Positions 1-12,010 of a DNA stretch of 64,000 nt are shown in pieces. A program made the position numbers and the translations under genes. How positions within the stretch are numbered: the first letter of the stretch is position 1; the number at the start of each line of letters is the position of its first letter. Source of the stretch: Talinum fruticosum (taxonomy: Eukaryota; Streptophyta; Magnoliopsida; Caryophyllales; Talinaceae); contig JAITYX010000003.1 in the NCBI GenBank assembly GCA_021018815.1, positions 7,872,501 to 7,936,500 on the forward strand. Reading direction: 5' to 3'. Below the pieces are notes generated by a model. It was not told the origin of the DNA, ran no database searches, and was given only the letters and a program-made list of their open reading frames with translations.

Positions 1-535
1 AAGATTAGACATGGATAATAATATAATTAAGATAATTAAGTGACTAATTATCTCGAGTCGAAAAAGAATGGAATTTTCCGAGTCTAATATCCATAAAACT
101 CAAAATTCCATCCGAGTTAGTCTAAGCGAGAATCAAGTTACATAGAGAACATCAAAGTGAAATAAACTTGATCTAGACTAAGCATGGTTCGGACTAGAAG
201 CGCCGACTATAACAGAATATTATCCGGAATATGAAGTTAGACTCGAGTGCGGTTATGCGAATACTAGTCATTTGAGCATGCGATAATTCTAAGTGATGAG
301 AGACTCGTAACTCGCGTATACAATATTAAGTTCGAGATATGCTTTCGAGTCTCACAGAGACAAGTAAGAATACATGAATTAAATGCTATATCACTTAGAG
401 GAAATACTATATCTCTCAGAGAAGTTTCTAAGGTATAGAGAATGACTTCGAATCAAAACTCTATAAGTGAGAAAGCCTTATACCCGATTCCTTTGGTAGA
501 ACTCGTAAATGTGCGGAGTAAAGTCCGAGTCTTCA
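1..535 (-). repeat. 3' LTR of the SIRE-like element (partial)
   Basis: Positions 1-535 align almost base for base with 8690-9204, with a few small indels. The inner terminus on the plus strand is GTCTTCA at 529-535, equivalent to TGAAGAC on the element's own strand. About 1.07 kb of this LTR lies outside the window. Confidence 0.92.
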
Positions 536-536
536 A

Positions 537-547
537 TCTCCCCTTTT
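537..547 (-). other. Polypurine tract of the SIRE-like element
   Basis: On the minus strand the sequence reads AAAAGGGGAGA, followed by one base and then the LTR start TGAAGAC. This is the expected site for plus-strand DNA priming just upstream of a 3' LTR. Confidence 0.85.
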
Positions 548-1149
548 GATGAAAGGCATTCCATACTTAGACAGAAACTTTTTAGTGATATAGATCTGTT
601 TTTGTATACTTGCGTAGAAAATAAGACAAGTAAAGCAAGCTTAGATCATAAAGGATATATATACTCAAGCAATGAAATAATGCTAACTCGTAAATGGTTG
701 CAAGTAAACAATAAACGTAGAGAATGCATTAATTCATTGAAGTTAAAGAGAGTACATACAGAGATAGGGATGGAGAAACTCCCCTAAACAAGACAACAAA
801 TTTTTCTATCTATATTCTCTCCCTTGCCTTTCAAGCAAAAACAAAAAAAATGGGAAGAATACAGACAAGTAGTACATATTTGATGTCCTGGACAAAAAGA
901 TAAGTAAAAGAAAATAAAATTTCAGGAAGAAGAAGAATCTGCAGACTGTGGAATTATGACACAAGTGCATGGTGTTTGCCTAAGAAGGACGAGAGGGTTG
1001 TCTCGAGTGGAAGAGGAAGGGCGAGAGGTACGCCGGCGCTGGTAGGATCTTGACGATGTGCTTGAGCGCGGCGGAGGGAGGACAGGGATTGCTGTCAAGG
1101 GCTCAGCTCCGAGTGGCTAACCCTGAACAAGAGGATCCAGCGGTTCTTC

Positions 1150-2598
1150 CCTGTGGACCTCGGTAGCTGGAGGGGTCCGCTCGCTCGACCCGCTGCAGCT
1201 TGGCCTTTAGCAAGGTCTTCGACTCACTCGCATCGCTGTCCGAGCCGAGTACTTCTAGTCGAGCTTGAGGAGCTTTCTAACCCTCGCCTAGCCCTCCTTC
1301 TTCTTCTTTTTGTTCCGCCCTTGTCCAGTAGGAGCCGCCTCGCCCGCAGCTCCTCGCCTCGCTTCTTCCCGGTCTTCTTCTCCATCCTCCCCGCTATCTC
1401 GAGGAGGAGGTCTTGGCCGAGCTCGAGGACACTTCGGATGTGTCCGAGTCGCCATGGTCTTGAGCTGCCTTGGACCTTCTCTCCTGGAGGAGCTCGATCA
1501 GCTCCTTCTGCTCCTTCACCAGAGCCTTCATCTCAAGGAGCACTGCTTGCTACTCTCGGATCCGAGATTGGGCTGTTTTTCGGTTGATGGCCATAGATCG
1601 ATAGACAGCCTTGAATGACCGGAGCATGTCCTCGAATTCGGAGGACACAGAGTTGATTTTGTCCAAGAAGGAGGAGGACAAAATGGAGGAGAGAGATTTA
1701 GAAACACCCGAGGTGGAGGCACCACCAGGTGGGGTAGGGAGAGAGAGGGGCTTCTTTCCGAGTCCGAGGCGAAGAAGGTGGCCTCAGCCTCGAGCTGTGT
1801 ACCCGGATACCAGGTTGAGTTTCTTGGTACCCGTACCCTGAAGTTCCTTGTTGCCAACCACAACGACAGCCTCGTAAACAGCGTTTGGATCCGAGGGGAG
1901 AGGAACTTTGAATTGTTTAAAAACAAGAGTGAGAAGAGCACCGAAGGGAAGAGGGGTGTTCTTCTTATTTTGGAGTTGAGCTGGCACAGCTGCCATCCGC
2001 TCAATGATGGAAGGGAAGAGGTCTACTTCGTAGCCCTCAAGAATGTCAAAAAGAGCTTTTAAATGTTTGGAGTTGCGATTCTCCTTGCTGGAATGCCGAG
2101 AGAAAAAGGTTCTCATCAGCAGGAAGCACGTAAGACGTGCTTCAGACTTGAGCTGAGCCACCGAAAAATTTTTCCGTGACTCAGGGAACTCTTTTGCGTA
2201 TTTTTCAAAGAAGTCGTCGACGACTTCAGTGAAAGGAATAGGGTTGTTGTTCAAGAAAAGAGAAGAGACCTTGAATAGGCGGTGGAGGAGAGAGGTGTTG
2301 ATACGAACGGTAACGTTCGAACTCCGGAGGTTAGGACACCTTCAAAGCTACTGAGGTGAGTGTAAAACTCGGAGACGAGTTCGGGATAAATGAACTCGCT
2401 AAAACAAAGAAAATTATAAACACCGGTGGTTTGGATGTGAGGTAACCACGACAATTTTGTGGTTGGAAAGAACTTGTCGTCTAGCATAAGAGGTCGGGTG
2501 ATAACAGGTTTAGAAGATGATGAGCCTTCTTGGCTTTTTGTGCGTGGCTTCTTAGAGCAAGAGCCAAGAAAGTCGGGATGATTACCTCTCTTAGGCAT
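1150..2598 (-). pseudogene. Envelope-like third ORF of a SIRE-lineage copia element, degenerate
   Basis: This lies between the RNase H end (about 3257) and the 3' LTR, in sense with gag and pol. It starts with MPKRG at 2598. The frame then shifts near 2254, where a second frame runs to 1784, and again near 1800-2000. Conserved-looking stretches include YPELVSEFYTHL and LPFGALLTLVFKQFKVPL, which resemble the plant retroelement proteins labelled envelope-like in SIRE elements. The C-terminal third (about 1150-1560) is rich in Glu, Lys and Arg and would form a charged coiled coil. I see no clear signal peptide or convincing membrane segment, so a true envelope role is not shown. The family assignment is from recognition, not a search. 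Confidence 0.65.
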
Positions 2599-3256
2599 TT
2601 TGGAGGAGAAAAGAGAGAAGTGAAACTTTGAGAGAGAGGTAGAAGAGAGTGGGTCGACGAGAGTGAAAGAAAACGAGTAGAAGAAAGAGTTGAGAGCAAT
2701 CGAGCTTACTTAAGATGAGCTTCACGTCGCTTGAAAATGTCCAGAGATCACTGTAGATGTAGAGAGCTTGAGCGAGAAGTTTTGCTTTCGAGAGAGAGAG
2801 TAAATGAAATGTAAAGTGGCGAGACGAAGGTGAATAGGCGCTATTTATAGAAAAATAATCGTCCTTCAATGCAACGTTATTTGTATCCGTTTCGACTCAG
2901 CTCTTTCATCAGTCACCTCGGACCGGTGTGACGGTTCTCTTCTCAACGGTTCAAATTCGAGCGGTTTGACTTCCAACGGCTAGAAGTCCGATCACGGCGA
3001 GTGAGAGAGAGAAAAGATTTTGAAAATAAATTCCGAAATTCTCCACTCATCTAGAGATGATTCCGGAGATTTGATGTCCACTTTTCTCAATGTCCGAGTT
3101 TGACTCGGATAAAATTTTCTAAGTGACTCGTAAACTAGAAATAAATAATAACTATCAGCTCAGTATCACGAAATCAACTCGATCAAATGGTTATTAAAGA
3201 TTTGAACGCACATAACAAATAATCATGCAATGAGAATTGTCACATAAGAAAGCACA

Positions 3257-4600
3257 TAATTATCCATTTAACATTCCAAGTTTATTCCTAATGAAGCGTA
3301 ACCGATCTTCACCAAGAGGCTTAGTAAAGATACCAGCTAATTGAAGATTAGTAGGAATGAATTCAAGTTCGATATCACCTTTCTCATAATGGTCTCTCAA
3401 GAAATGATACCCGACCTCAATGTGTTTTGTTTTTGAGTGCTGAACCGGATTTTTGGTGATGCTGATTGCACTTTGATTATCACACTTGATTGGAACCGAT
3501 TTGAAGGCAAGTCCAAGATCTCTCAAGTGTTGCTTTATCCACATAATCTGTGCACAGCATGCTCCGGTTACAATATACTCAGCTTCAGTAGTTGATAGAG
3601 CTACTGAGTTTTGCTTCTTTGAGTACCAAGATATTAAGGATTGACCCAGAAATTGGCACGCTCCCGAAGTGCTTTTTCTATCAACTTTGTATCCAGCGTA
3701 ATCCACATCCGAGTATCCAAGTGAGAGTCGGTTCCGAGTCTCTTGAGTACTATAGACCTAAGTTCCGAGTCCCCGCAAGATATCTGAAAATTCTCTTCAC
3801 CACAAGTGAGATGTGATTCTTTTGGATTAGCTTGGAATCTTGCGCATAAACAAACACCGAATATTATATCTCGGCCGGCTAGAAGTAAGATATAGCAAAG
3901 ATCCAATCATACCTCGATAGAGTTTCTAATCTATTGCTTTACCTTTCTCATCCGAGTCAAGTTTTATACTGCTCGCTCATGGGTGTAGCTGTGTGCTTTG
4001 CATCTTGGAGTTTGTATTTCTTCAGCAGCTCCTTCGTATACTTTGATTGATAGACATAGATTCCATCTTTGTCTTGTTTGATTTGTATACCAAGGAAGAA
4101 ATTGAGTTCTCCCATCATACTCATTTGAAATTCCTGACTCATTAACTCGTAAAATTCTCAGCACATGATTTTCATTAGTTGCTCCAAAAATTATATCATC
4201 AACATAGATTTGAACAATAAGGAAATCTTTCCCCTTGGTTTTTATAAAGAGAGTCTTGTCGATCCGAACTCTTCTAAAATCATTTTGAACCAAGAAATTG
4301 CTCAGTCTTTCATACCAAGCTCTGGGAGCTTGTTTAAGACCATAAAGAACTTTTTGAAGTCTCGAAAACATGATTTGGAAATTCTGAGTTTTCAAACCCA
4401 GGAGGTTGCTCGACATAAACTTCCTCTTCAATAAAACCATTGAGAAATGCACACTTAACATCCATTTGATATAATTTGATACTCATGCTGGATGCAAATG
4501 CCAACAATATTCTAATGGCTTTAATTCCGGCAACAAGTGCAAAGGTTTCCCCACAATCAATCCCTTCTTCTTGATTGTACCCTTGAGCCACAAGTCTAGC
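3257..4600 (-). pseudogene. Copia reverse transcriptase and RNase H (SIRE-like), frameshifted
   Basis: The RT part begins near 4600 with AQGYNQEEGID, followed by QMDVKCAFLNG and EEVYVEQPPGFE, then YGLKQAPRAWYERL and the catalytic IYVDDIIFGATNE (about 4190-4220). The RNase H part is one open frame at 3260-3706 with STTEAEY, CDNQSAI and SKTKHIEVGYHFLRD, and it ends in the typical KLGMLNG tail. The link between them (3700-3960) is broken by stops and frame changes. In life these domains copy the element RNA into DNA in cytoplasmic particles. The wording of the RT is closest to SIRE elements. Confidence 0.9.
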
Positions 4601-5049
4601 CTTGTTTCGACTACCAACCCACCTTCATCCAATTTGTTCTTGAAAACCCATTTGGTTCCTATGACTGGGTGGTCGAAGGTCGTTTGGTCGAGTCCGGACT
4701 TGGTTTCTTTCGAATTGATTGAGTTCCTCTTGCATGGCTTCTACCCATTCAGGCTCATTTAGGGCCTTTAGTGCATTTCTGGGTTCAGTTAATGAGATGA
4801 ATGCAGTGAATGAACATAGATTTTGAAGAGAGGAACGAGTTCTTACCCCACTCGTTGATATCGGATAATATGTTTTCTAGTGGGTGACTAGACGCATACT
4901 TGAAAGCTCTACCTGTTCTCCGATTCACCGGATTTATAGGCTGAATCGCTTGATCTTCGAAGCTTGGTCCGAGTGATCGCCTTGTTCTTCAACGATTCTT
5001 AGCGAGGCTCTTGAATTGTCTCATTCTCGAGTCACTTCGTTCGAGTGAC

Positions 5050-6429
5050 TTCATCCTGAGTCTGGTTGAGTTTGAATCTTAGCGCATTCATGTTCATCAC
5101 TATCATCCTCTCTCGCTAAGCTTCGGATCCGAGTATGAAGACTCACTTGGTTTTTCCTGTTCAAGCTCATCAAACACAACGTGGATGCTTTCTTCAACTT
5201 TGTTAGGTCTCTTATTGAAAATGCGATAAGCTTTACTATGAGAGGAATAACCCGTAAAGATACCTTCATCTCGACCGAGCATCGAACTTGGTCAGTGATC
5301 CTTACCATTGTTGTGAACAAAACACTTACGTCTAAATGGTTTGAAATAGGAAATATTCGGTTTCTTCCCTTTGTAGAGCTCATAAGGTGTTTTCTTCGAA
5401 TGGATCCGATGAGGCATCTATTCGGAGTGTAGTTGGTCGTGTTGACCGCCTCAGCCCTGTAAATAATAAGGTAAGTTGTGCTCAATCATCATTGTCCTTG
5501 TAATTTCTTCAAGAGTTCTGTTCTTTCTCTCCACTACTCCATTTTGTTGAGGAGTTCGGGCGCTGAGAAGTTGTGAGAGATTCCATTCTTGTCGCAAAAC
5601 TCCGAGAATTCCGAGTAATCAAACTCTCTTCCATGGTCAGCTTCGATTCTCTCGAATCCGAGTCCGAGACTCAACTTGTATTTTTCTGCAGAGCTTGCTG
5701 AACTCCTTGAATGCTTCATTTTTGTGCTTAAGAAAACACACCTGTGTAAACCGTGAATAATCATCAATAATAACAAATATATATGATTTACCTCCGAGGC
5801 TCTTAACAGGGATTTCACCACATAAGTCCGTATGCGTAGCTTAAGCACTTTGGATGTGGAAACTATCTTCAGAGATTTGAATGATGATCTAACTTGTTTC
5901 CCTCTTGTGCATGGTTCACAAACATTATCTTTCTCAAAAGCACAGCTTAGGTAAACCTCTAACCAGACCATGAGATGCCAATTTCTTGATAGTGTGCATG
6001 CTAATATGGCCTAATCTACGATGCCATATCCATGAGTCATCATGAAGAGATGCTTTTAAGCAAGATAAATTCCGACTCGGGTCGAAAGAGGAATAATATA
6101 AGTGTTACCCGATCTTTTACCCGAGAGTTTGATCTCCTTTGTGGTATCATTAGAAATGTAACAATTGGTCCGAGTAAATCTTACCTCTTGACCTTTATCA
6201 CATAATTGAGAGATGTTGAGCGGATTGTACTTTAATCCTTTAACAAGGTAAACCGGGTTGACCAGATTGCTTCCCATTCCAATCTTGCATATCCCAATTA
6301 TCTTGCCCTTGCTGTCATCTCCAAAAGTGACTTTTCCTCCTTTGTTCTTTTCTAGTTCGGAGAAGAGTCCCGAGTCTCCCGACATGTGGCGTAAGCATCC
6401 ACCGTCCAGGTACCAATGTCCTTTTGCTC
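5050..6429 (-). pseudogene. Copia protease and integrase (SIRE-like), degenerate
   Basis: The protease motif WYLDGGCLRHMSGD is at about 6382-6424. The usual catalytic DSG triad has become DGG. The pre-integrase stretch NPLNISQLCDKGQEVRF follows (6056-6385), then an integrase core in several frames with CEPCTRGKQVRSSFK (about 5850-5920), ADHGREFDYSEFSEFCDKNGISHNFSAP (first half about 5615-5660) and a following NKMERKNRT-like segment at 5510-5540. The frames are interrupted repeatedly, for example around 5460-5540 and 5760-5850. The integrase would join the cDNA to host DNA; this copy is inactive. Confidence 0.85.
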
Positions 6430-7562
6430 TTTTCGAGTACCCTCTTGAGGATTTGTTTCCTCACTGTCTCGAGTCTAAGTCCGACTCTACTTCGCCTTCG
6501 AGTCGAGATTGCCATCGACATTTTGAATCAACCGAGTCCTCATCATCTTCCGATGAGTCCTCATCACTCCATGTGGCCATCATGGCCCTTTTCTTCTTTC
6601 TGTCCCTTTTTCTCTTTGGACAGTCTTTGACTATGTGATCCTTGCCGCCACATTCAAAACAACCAAAGTTTTTAGTCAAAGATAACTTTGAAGGAAAAGA
6701 GTATTTACCTTTCCAAGTCCTTCTTGTCCCTTTTGTAGAATTCTTCTTTTGGCTTCTTATCCCATCTTTTGTGCTTCATCATTCTCTTGAAGCCTCTCGC
6801 AATCAGTGCCATGGGATCCTCTTCGAGTCGGAGGAACTCGGATCGCCTTCTCTGGTTTCGAGGCTTTTAGTGCTATATTCTTTTTAGTGCTGCCCTCAGC
6901 ATCCTCCTCTTCCAGGTGGATTTCATGAGTGAGAAGCTTCCCAATGAGCTCGTCTTGCTTTAGAAGTGATAAGTCCCGAGCCTCTTCTATGGCGAGTCAC
7001 CTTAGGACCCCATCTTCTCTTGGGTAGACTTCGAGTAATTTTCTCGCACATTTCCTCATGGGAAATCTTCTTACCCAGAGATTTAAGATTGTTGGTAATC
7101 TCAGTGAATCGAATGAACATTTGAGTGATGTTTTCTTCTGGCTCCATCTTGAATAGCTCATATTTATGAAGATACTCGGGTTATCTTCGCTTATCCGACC
7201 TGACTTGTACCTTCGTAAGTGTTGACCGAGGTGTCCGATACTTCTTTGGCGGTGTCACGTGCAGATACTCGATTGTATTCTTTTGAGCTGATGGCACACA
7301 TCGGAATGTTCATTGCCTTGAAATTCTTTCGAACTTCGTGCTTCACCTGAAGAAAACTCGGCCTTTGTCTTGGGAACGAGTCTAAATTCTTCCGTCTTCA
7401 TGGGAATGTGGTTTCCTTTTGTATGATGTCCCAAACCTCTTCATCATGATCTAGGAGGAAACATTCCATGAGTTTCTTCTAGTGCACGAAATTTGATCCT
7501 TTGAATTTTGGTGGTCTGCTGAAAGATCTTCCTTTATCGAACTCTCCGTTGTTCTCAGCCAT
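6430..7562 (-). pseudogene. Copia gag (SIRE-like), with an in-frame stop and frameshifts
   Basis: The start is the ATG at 7562, about 45 bp downstream of the primer site. The N-terminus reads RPPKFKGSNFVH followed by TAG (7489-7491) where family members have Trp. It continues KKLMECFLLDHDEEVWDIIQ. The middle region NITQMFIRFTEITNNLKSLGKK (6923-7147, first residues shown) belongs to the UBN2-type gag domain of copia elements. A CCHC zinc knuckle, CFECGGKDHIVKDC, lies at about 6620-6660, followed by an acidic Ser/Glu/Asp stretch. The gag protein packages the RNA in virus-like particles. At least one stop and several frame changes inactivate it. Confidence 0.85.
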
Positions 7563-7605
7563 TTGATCTTTAGACCTTTGGATGGTTAGATCCTTTCGAA
7601 AGGCT

Positions 7606-7618
7606 AGGCTCGATACCA
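7606..7618 (-). other. Primer binding site of the SIRE-like element
   Basis: On the minus strand TGGTATCGAGC follows the LTR end CTTCA by two bases. This matches the initiator-Met tRNA complement commonly used by plant copia elements and fixes the 5' LTR boundary at 7621. Confidence 0.85.
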
Positions 7619-7620
7619 AT

Positions 7621-9204
7621 TGAAGGTTTGCTCGGGGAGAGACTGAATCACCCTAGAGGGGGTGAATAAGGTGGTGGAAGATTTTTCCGAAAATCAAACA
7701 CTTTTGATCGAGGCACAAACAGAGGCGGATTCCGAGTTTGAAATGGGGTCAGAAAAGTATGTACTCGTAATTGCAGCGAAAGAGTAAAGAAGCGAGATAA
7801 AGCTAAAACTTTGAATCTGTCTAAGCCTAGAATGTACTCGTAAAGTGAAAACACAGAAAGTATGTGGAAACCCTCCTGGGACGGAAAACCACGGACCGTG
7901 CTAATCCAAGCATGAAGTCAAATCCACTATTTTGAGTCCACAAAATACCGTAGACCGACCGACCCCGAGTTGCTCCCTTTAGAACTCTTTACAAGTTTTT
8001 CCTAGACTCGAAATTCCCTTATCCGATCTAGTACTTCCTAGCTGAGATAACCCTTACAGCTAGGGACAACCGAAGCTGAGCTAACCCTTACAGCTCGGTC
8101 AAGGGACCTTACTTAGACAAGTAAGAAAGAGAGTGTTTGTAACTAAGTACAAGACCTTACAACTCGGAATATAATGAGTTACAGAGTGGGAGTTGTAAGT
8201 AGAAGATTGAGAATAAATACAACAACTTTGCTCAAGTATATGTATTAACAATAGGTTCGGCAATCTTCAAGTCTTGAGAGTTGGCTTCTATTTATAGATG
8301 ACCAAGCATAGCCATTGGGTCCATCTTCCGACTAAGAGTCCTTTGTAACCATTGTTAAGGACTTTCCGAGTCACTCGAAAGTATCCGTTGAGATATGAAC
8401 GTTGGACAACGGTTCTTAACTCCTTTGGAAGTCCCAAAACCACCGGCGGTGTCTTGAAGGATAAGGTGGAAGCCACCGTTAAGCTTGGCGTTTCAGTTTT
8501 CCAGATTTGGAAACAGACAGCCTCGACACAATCTTTTGTGCTAGGTCGGAGAATGGGAAAAGCCATATCTGCCGATGATTTGACGTTTTGAAGCCGGTTA
8601 CTTTTGTATTTCAAAAAGTGTATCCTCGTTTGAATCACCTACAAAAGTAAATCAAATTGGTTCTCAAAGTATAAAATACTTTGGTCCAAGATTAGACACG
8701 AGATAATAATATAATTAAGATAATTAAGTGACTAATTATCTAAGTCGGAAAAAGAATGGAATTTTCCGAGTCTAATATCCATGAAACTCAAAATTCCATC
8801 CGAGTTAGTCTAAGCGAGAATCAAGTTACATAGAGAACATCGAGTGAAATAAACTTGATCTAGACTAAGCATGGTTCGGACTAGAAGCCCCGACTATAAC
8901 AAAATATTATCCGGAATATGAAGTCGGACCTGAGTGCGGTTATGCGAATACTAGTCATTTGAGCATGAGATAATTCTAAGTGATGAGAGACTCGTAACCG
9001 GGTATACAATATTAAGTTCAGTATATGGTTTCGAGTCTCACAGAGACAAGTAAGAATACATGACTAGAGGAAATACTATATCACTCGGAGAAGTTTCTAA
9101 GGTACAAAGAATGACTTGGAATCAAAACTCTATGAGTGAGAAAGCCTTATACCCGATTCCTTTGGTAGAACTCGAAATGTGCGGAGTAAAGTCTCGAGTC
9201 TTCA
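7621..9204 (-). repeat. 5' LTR of the SIRE-like element (complete, 1584 bp)
   Basis: On the plus strand it runs from TGAAGGTTTGC (7621) to GAGTCTTCA (9204). The last 515 bp match positions 1-535. On the minus strand the LTR contains the motif CTATAAATAGAAGCC near 8280-8300, a likely TATA box for the element transcript. The same LTR family occurs at 9205-10180, 44519-46231 and 63499-64000. Confidence 0.92.
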
Positions 9205-10180
9205 TTATCTCGTGCCTAATATTGGACCAAAGTATTTTATACTTTGAGAACCAATGTGGTTTGCTTTTGTAGGTTATTCAAACGAGGCTAACTCATTTTT
9301 GAAATACAAAAACAACCGGCTTCTAGTCGTCAAACACCAGCAGACGAGTTTTACCTACTTCGGACATGGCTTAGACACCATGTTAGGGTTATCTATTTTC
9401 AAAACTGGAAAACTTCAACTTTAGGCTTAACGGTTGTTTTGACCACAACTTTCAGTCACCACCAAGTGATTGGACCATATCTTGGAGCCAAGAGGCATTG
9501 ACAACGTTCACATCCCAACGGATCTTTTCTAAGCGACTTAGAATAGCCGTTACAACGGCCGATGAAGATTTCAATCCGAACCAAGACTCAACAAGTAACT
9601 CCGCTTGGTTGGATATAAATAGAAGCCACCTCACAAGACTAGAAAATTGTTGAACACATTACTTGAACTAATTATTGTTCTCACTCTTATTCAATCTTCT
9701 ATTTACAACTCCAAATCTGTATTTAATATTTTCTCGAGTTGTAAAGAAAGTCTTGTAATAAGTCACACTCTTTTCTTACTTTCTAAGTAAGGTTTCTTGA
9801 CTGAGCTGTAAGGGTTAAATAAGCTAAGTTGTCCCCGATTGTAAACGTTACCTCGGTCAGGAAGTACTAGATCGGATAAGGGAACTTATGAGTCTAGGAA
9901 AACATTGTAAGGAATTGTTTAAGAGACCAATTTTGGTTGAGTCAGTCCTTTATATTTTATGGATTCAAAATAGTGGATTTAACTTGGTTCTTGGATTAGC
10001 AATGTCCGTGGTTTTCTCGCCCTGGGAGGGTTTCCATGTAAATCTGTGTTATTACTTTTTGAGTCCAATCTACACTTAGAATCTGTTGTAGAGCTGAATT
10101 ATTGCAAAAAGTGTTCAATTTTCTTCACCACCCTATTCAGCCTCTCGGGGTGACTTAGACTCTCCACGAGAAAACCTTCA
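9205..10180 (+). repeat. 3' portion of a SIRE-like LTR in opposite orientation, target of the preceding element
   Basis: From TTATCTCGTGCC at 9205 onward this is the reverse complement of the middle and end of the 7621-9204 LTR, and it ends in AAACCTTCA at 10180. It carries the TATA-like motif TATAAATAGAAGCC near 9613. No primer binding site follows, so this was a solo LTR or the 3' LTR of a lost element. Its first part (about 460 bp, judged from the intact copy at 44519) should lie left of the window. The copia element at 1-9204 therefore inserted into it. Confidence 0.85.
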
Positions 10181-10408
10181 AAAATTTCATGTTTAATGTT
10201 CATTTGATGTAAAGGTGATTGGGTAAGTGCTAAAGCTCCAAAAATCCCCATGTTTTCTTGGAAGAGCTAGTATAGAGCACATTTCTCTTTGGGGATACGA
10301 TATGGGAACTCTTCATATAACAGAGGAATTCCAAAAAAGTTGTTTGGAAAATTTTGAGGTACATCGCCATCTAGCCACGAGATAGACATGGTATCAAACT
10401 CGACCGTC

Positions 10409-11260
10409 ATGACAAGAGAAGAAGAAGAAGGTCCCTTAATGAACGAATTTTTCAAAAAGATAAATGATAAAATGGAAACCAAAAACAAATGAATTGAAGC
10501 CATAGTTAGGGACATTGAAAAATTAACCGAAATCTTAGAAGGCCGACCAAAACCCGAAGGTGTTGACCATAAGATAGAAGAGGATCCACCTAAACCCGAA
10601 AATGAAAAACCTACTTCTAACCTCAGGTGGATCATATGAAGAAATTGTTAAGGGAGATTTTCATGTTCAATAACTACTACTTAGACATTGAGGGATTCAC
10701 TTTCATCCTAAAAGGAAAGTTTTCCCCAAATTAATCACGCTAAACATCAAGTTCTACAACGACTGAAAATCCTCACCACCATATTTGAAATTTTATAAAG
10801 GTCGTGACCACAAAGGACGTATCAAGGGACATCTACCACACCATCATTCATCAGACATTTAACAAGGCTGTGATGAAATGGTACAATATTGTTGACCCTT
10901 ACAAGGTCACAAACTAGGTTAATCTTTGTAGGGAATTCCTGCACCAATACTTCTACAATGCTAACTTACAAATTATTATCCGAGACTTAGAATTGGTAAA
11001 ACAAGAAAAAGAGGAAAGCTTCATTGACCTTTTTACTCGAGGGAGGAAAAAAGCTGCCCATATGGTGGACTCGATCCTTCGAGAGGGATCAAGTAAGGCT
11101 CATTGTCAAAAACTTGCCTACAATTAACTCCTAAAGTTCTTGCCTTTCATGAACTTTATTGCCTTAAGGGATGATAAAATGCTAATCAAAGAAGAATTAG
11201 AAACTATGGCCATAAAATCCACTACCAAATGAAGAAACAACTATCCGATCAAGGGAAAAA
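10409..11260 (+). pseudogene. Ty3/gypsy gag fragment, degenerate
   Basis: The frame begins MTREEEEGPLMNEFFKKIN, then is rich in Pro/Glu/Lys. After a decayed stretch, 10868-11130 reads AVMKWYNIVDPYKV, CREFLHQYFYNANLQ and KQEKEESFIDLFTRGRKKAAHM. This is the layout of the plant retrotransposon gag domain: W-Y, then REF--QY, then E-F--(Y/L)--RW---A. A conserved Trp is now TAG, and several other stops are present. No protease, RT or integrase remains in the plus-strand sequence that follows, so most of the element has been deleted. Confidence 0.7.
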
Positions 11261-11679
11261 ACTTCGATTCCACTAGTAAGGTTGAAAAGTGAATGCTTTA
11301 AACTGTGACACTCGAATACACTCTCATAGCTACTACCTATGCCTAACAATAAGAATGCCTTCTCTCTAAAGGCAATCAATATTAGGTGTAATTCCATTTG
11401 ATCAATCTTATGCCTAACACGAGTAAACTTAATAAGCACTATAACTCAAATGATCCAATGAGCTTATCACTCAAAAAACTCATCAAGGATGACAACAAAG
11501 CATACACCTCCCTATTTCAGATCCATCCTAGGTCTAATTCCATTTCCTGTTTCCCACTGAAAAAAAATCAAAAAAAACTCCCACAAAAACAAAAAAAAAA
11601 AAACAAATCGTAAGATTTGAACTATGATGGTCTAATTTTACGATAGTGGATACGTAAGAAACCCATGAGGTTTGACACC

Positions 11680-12010
11680 AGTTCCAATCCTTTTTCCCCA
11701 TTTCCAAATTTCAAATACCAATTAATTCTTATTTCTTTCCATCCTCTAATTTTAATTCCCAAATTCAAATTCATTTTCTCATTTCTATTTCCTTTCATTT
11801 CCAAAATTTGTTCCCCATTTTCAATTCCAAATCTTCAATTCCCAAATTTCATTTTCCAATTTTCGATTCCCATTTCTAAATTCTATTCCCCTTTTTACCC
11901 ATTTACAAATCGAATTTCCTTTTCAAATTTTTAATTTCCAAATTCCAATTCTATTTTTAAATTTTTAATTCCCAAATTACAAATATCCATTTCCAAAATT
12001 TTATTTCTTC
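11680..12010. repeat. Low-complexity AATTCCCAAATTT-type repeat
   Basis: Degenerate short units of the pattern AATTTCCAAATTC follow one another for about 330 bp. This is a pyrimidine/AT-rich simple-repeat region with no meaningful frame. Confidence 0.7.

Larger units (their letters stand above)
1..9204 (-). mobile_element. SIRE-like Ty1/copia retrotransposon, left LTR truncated by window edge
   Basis: Read on the minus strand, the order is 5' LTR (7621-9204), primer site, gag, protease, integrase, reverse transcriptase, RNase H, an extra envelope-like frame, polypurine tract, 3' LTR (1-535, incomplete). The order protease-integrase-RT-RNase H defines Ty1/copia. LTRs longer than 1.5 kb and a third frame between pol and the 3' LTR point to the Maximus/SIRE lineage. 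The LTRs have matching short inverted ends, TGAAG and CTTCA. All coding parts carry stops or frameshifts, so the copy cannot move by itself. The base after the right LTR begins TTATC, which belongs to the target LTR. The matching duplication should lie beyond the left edge of the window. Confidence 0.92.

Noticed and set aside
509..787. Plus-strand 92-codon frame over the LTR and polypurine tract
   Set aside because: It crosses the LTR border of an oppositely oriented element and resembles no protein.
1153..1587. Plus-strand 144-codon frame rich in Ser, Arg and Pro
   Set aside because: It is the complement of the envelope-like frame of the minus-strand element; its composition is a shadow of that coding sequence.
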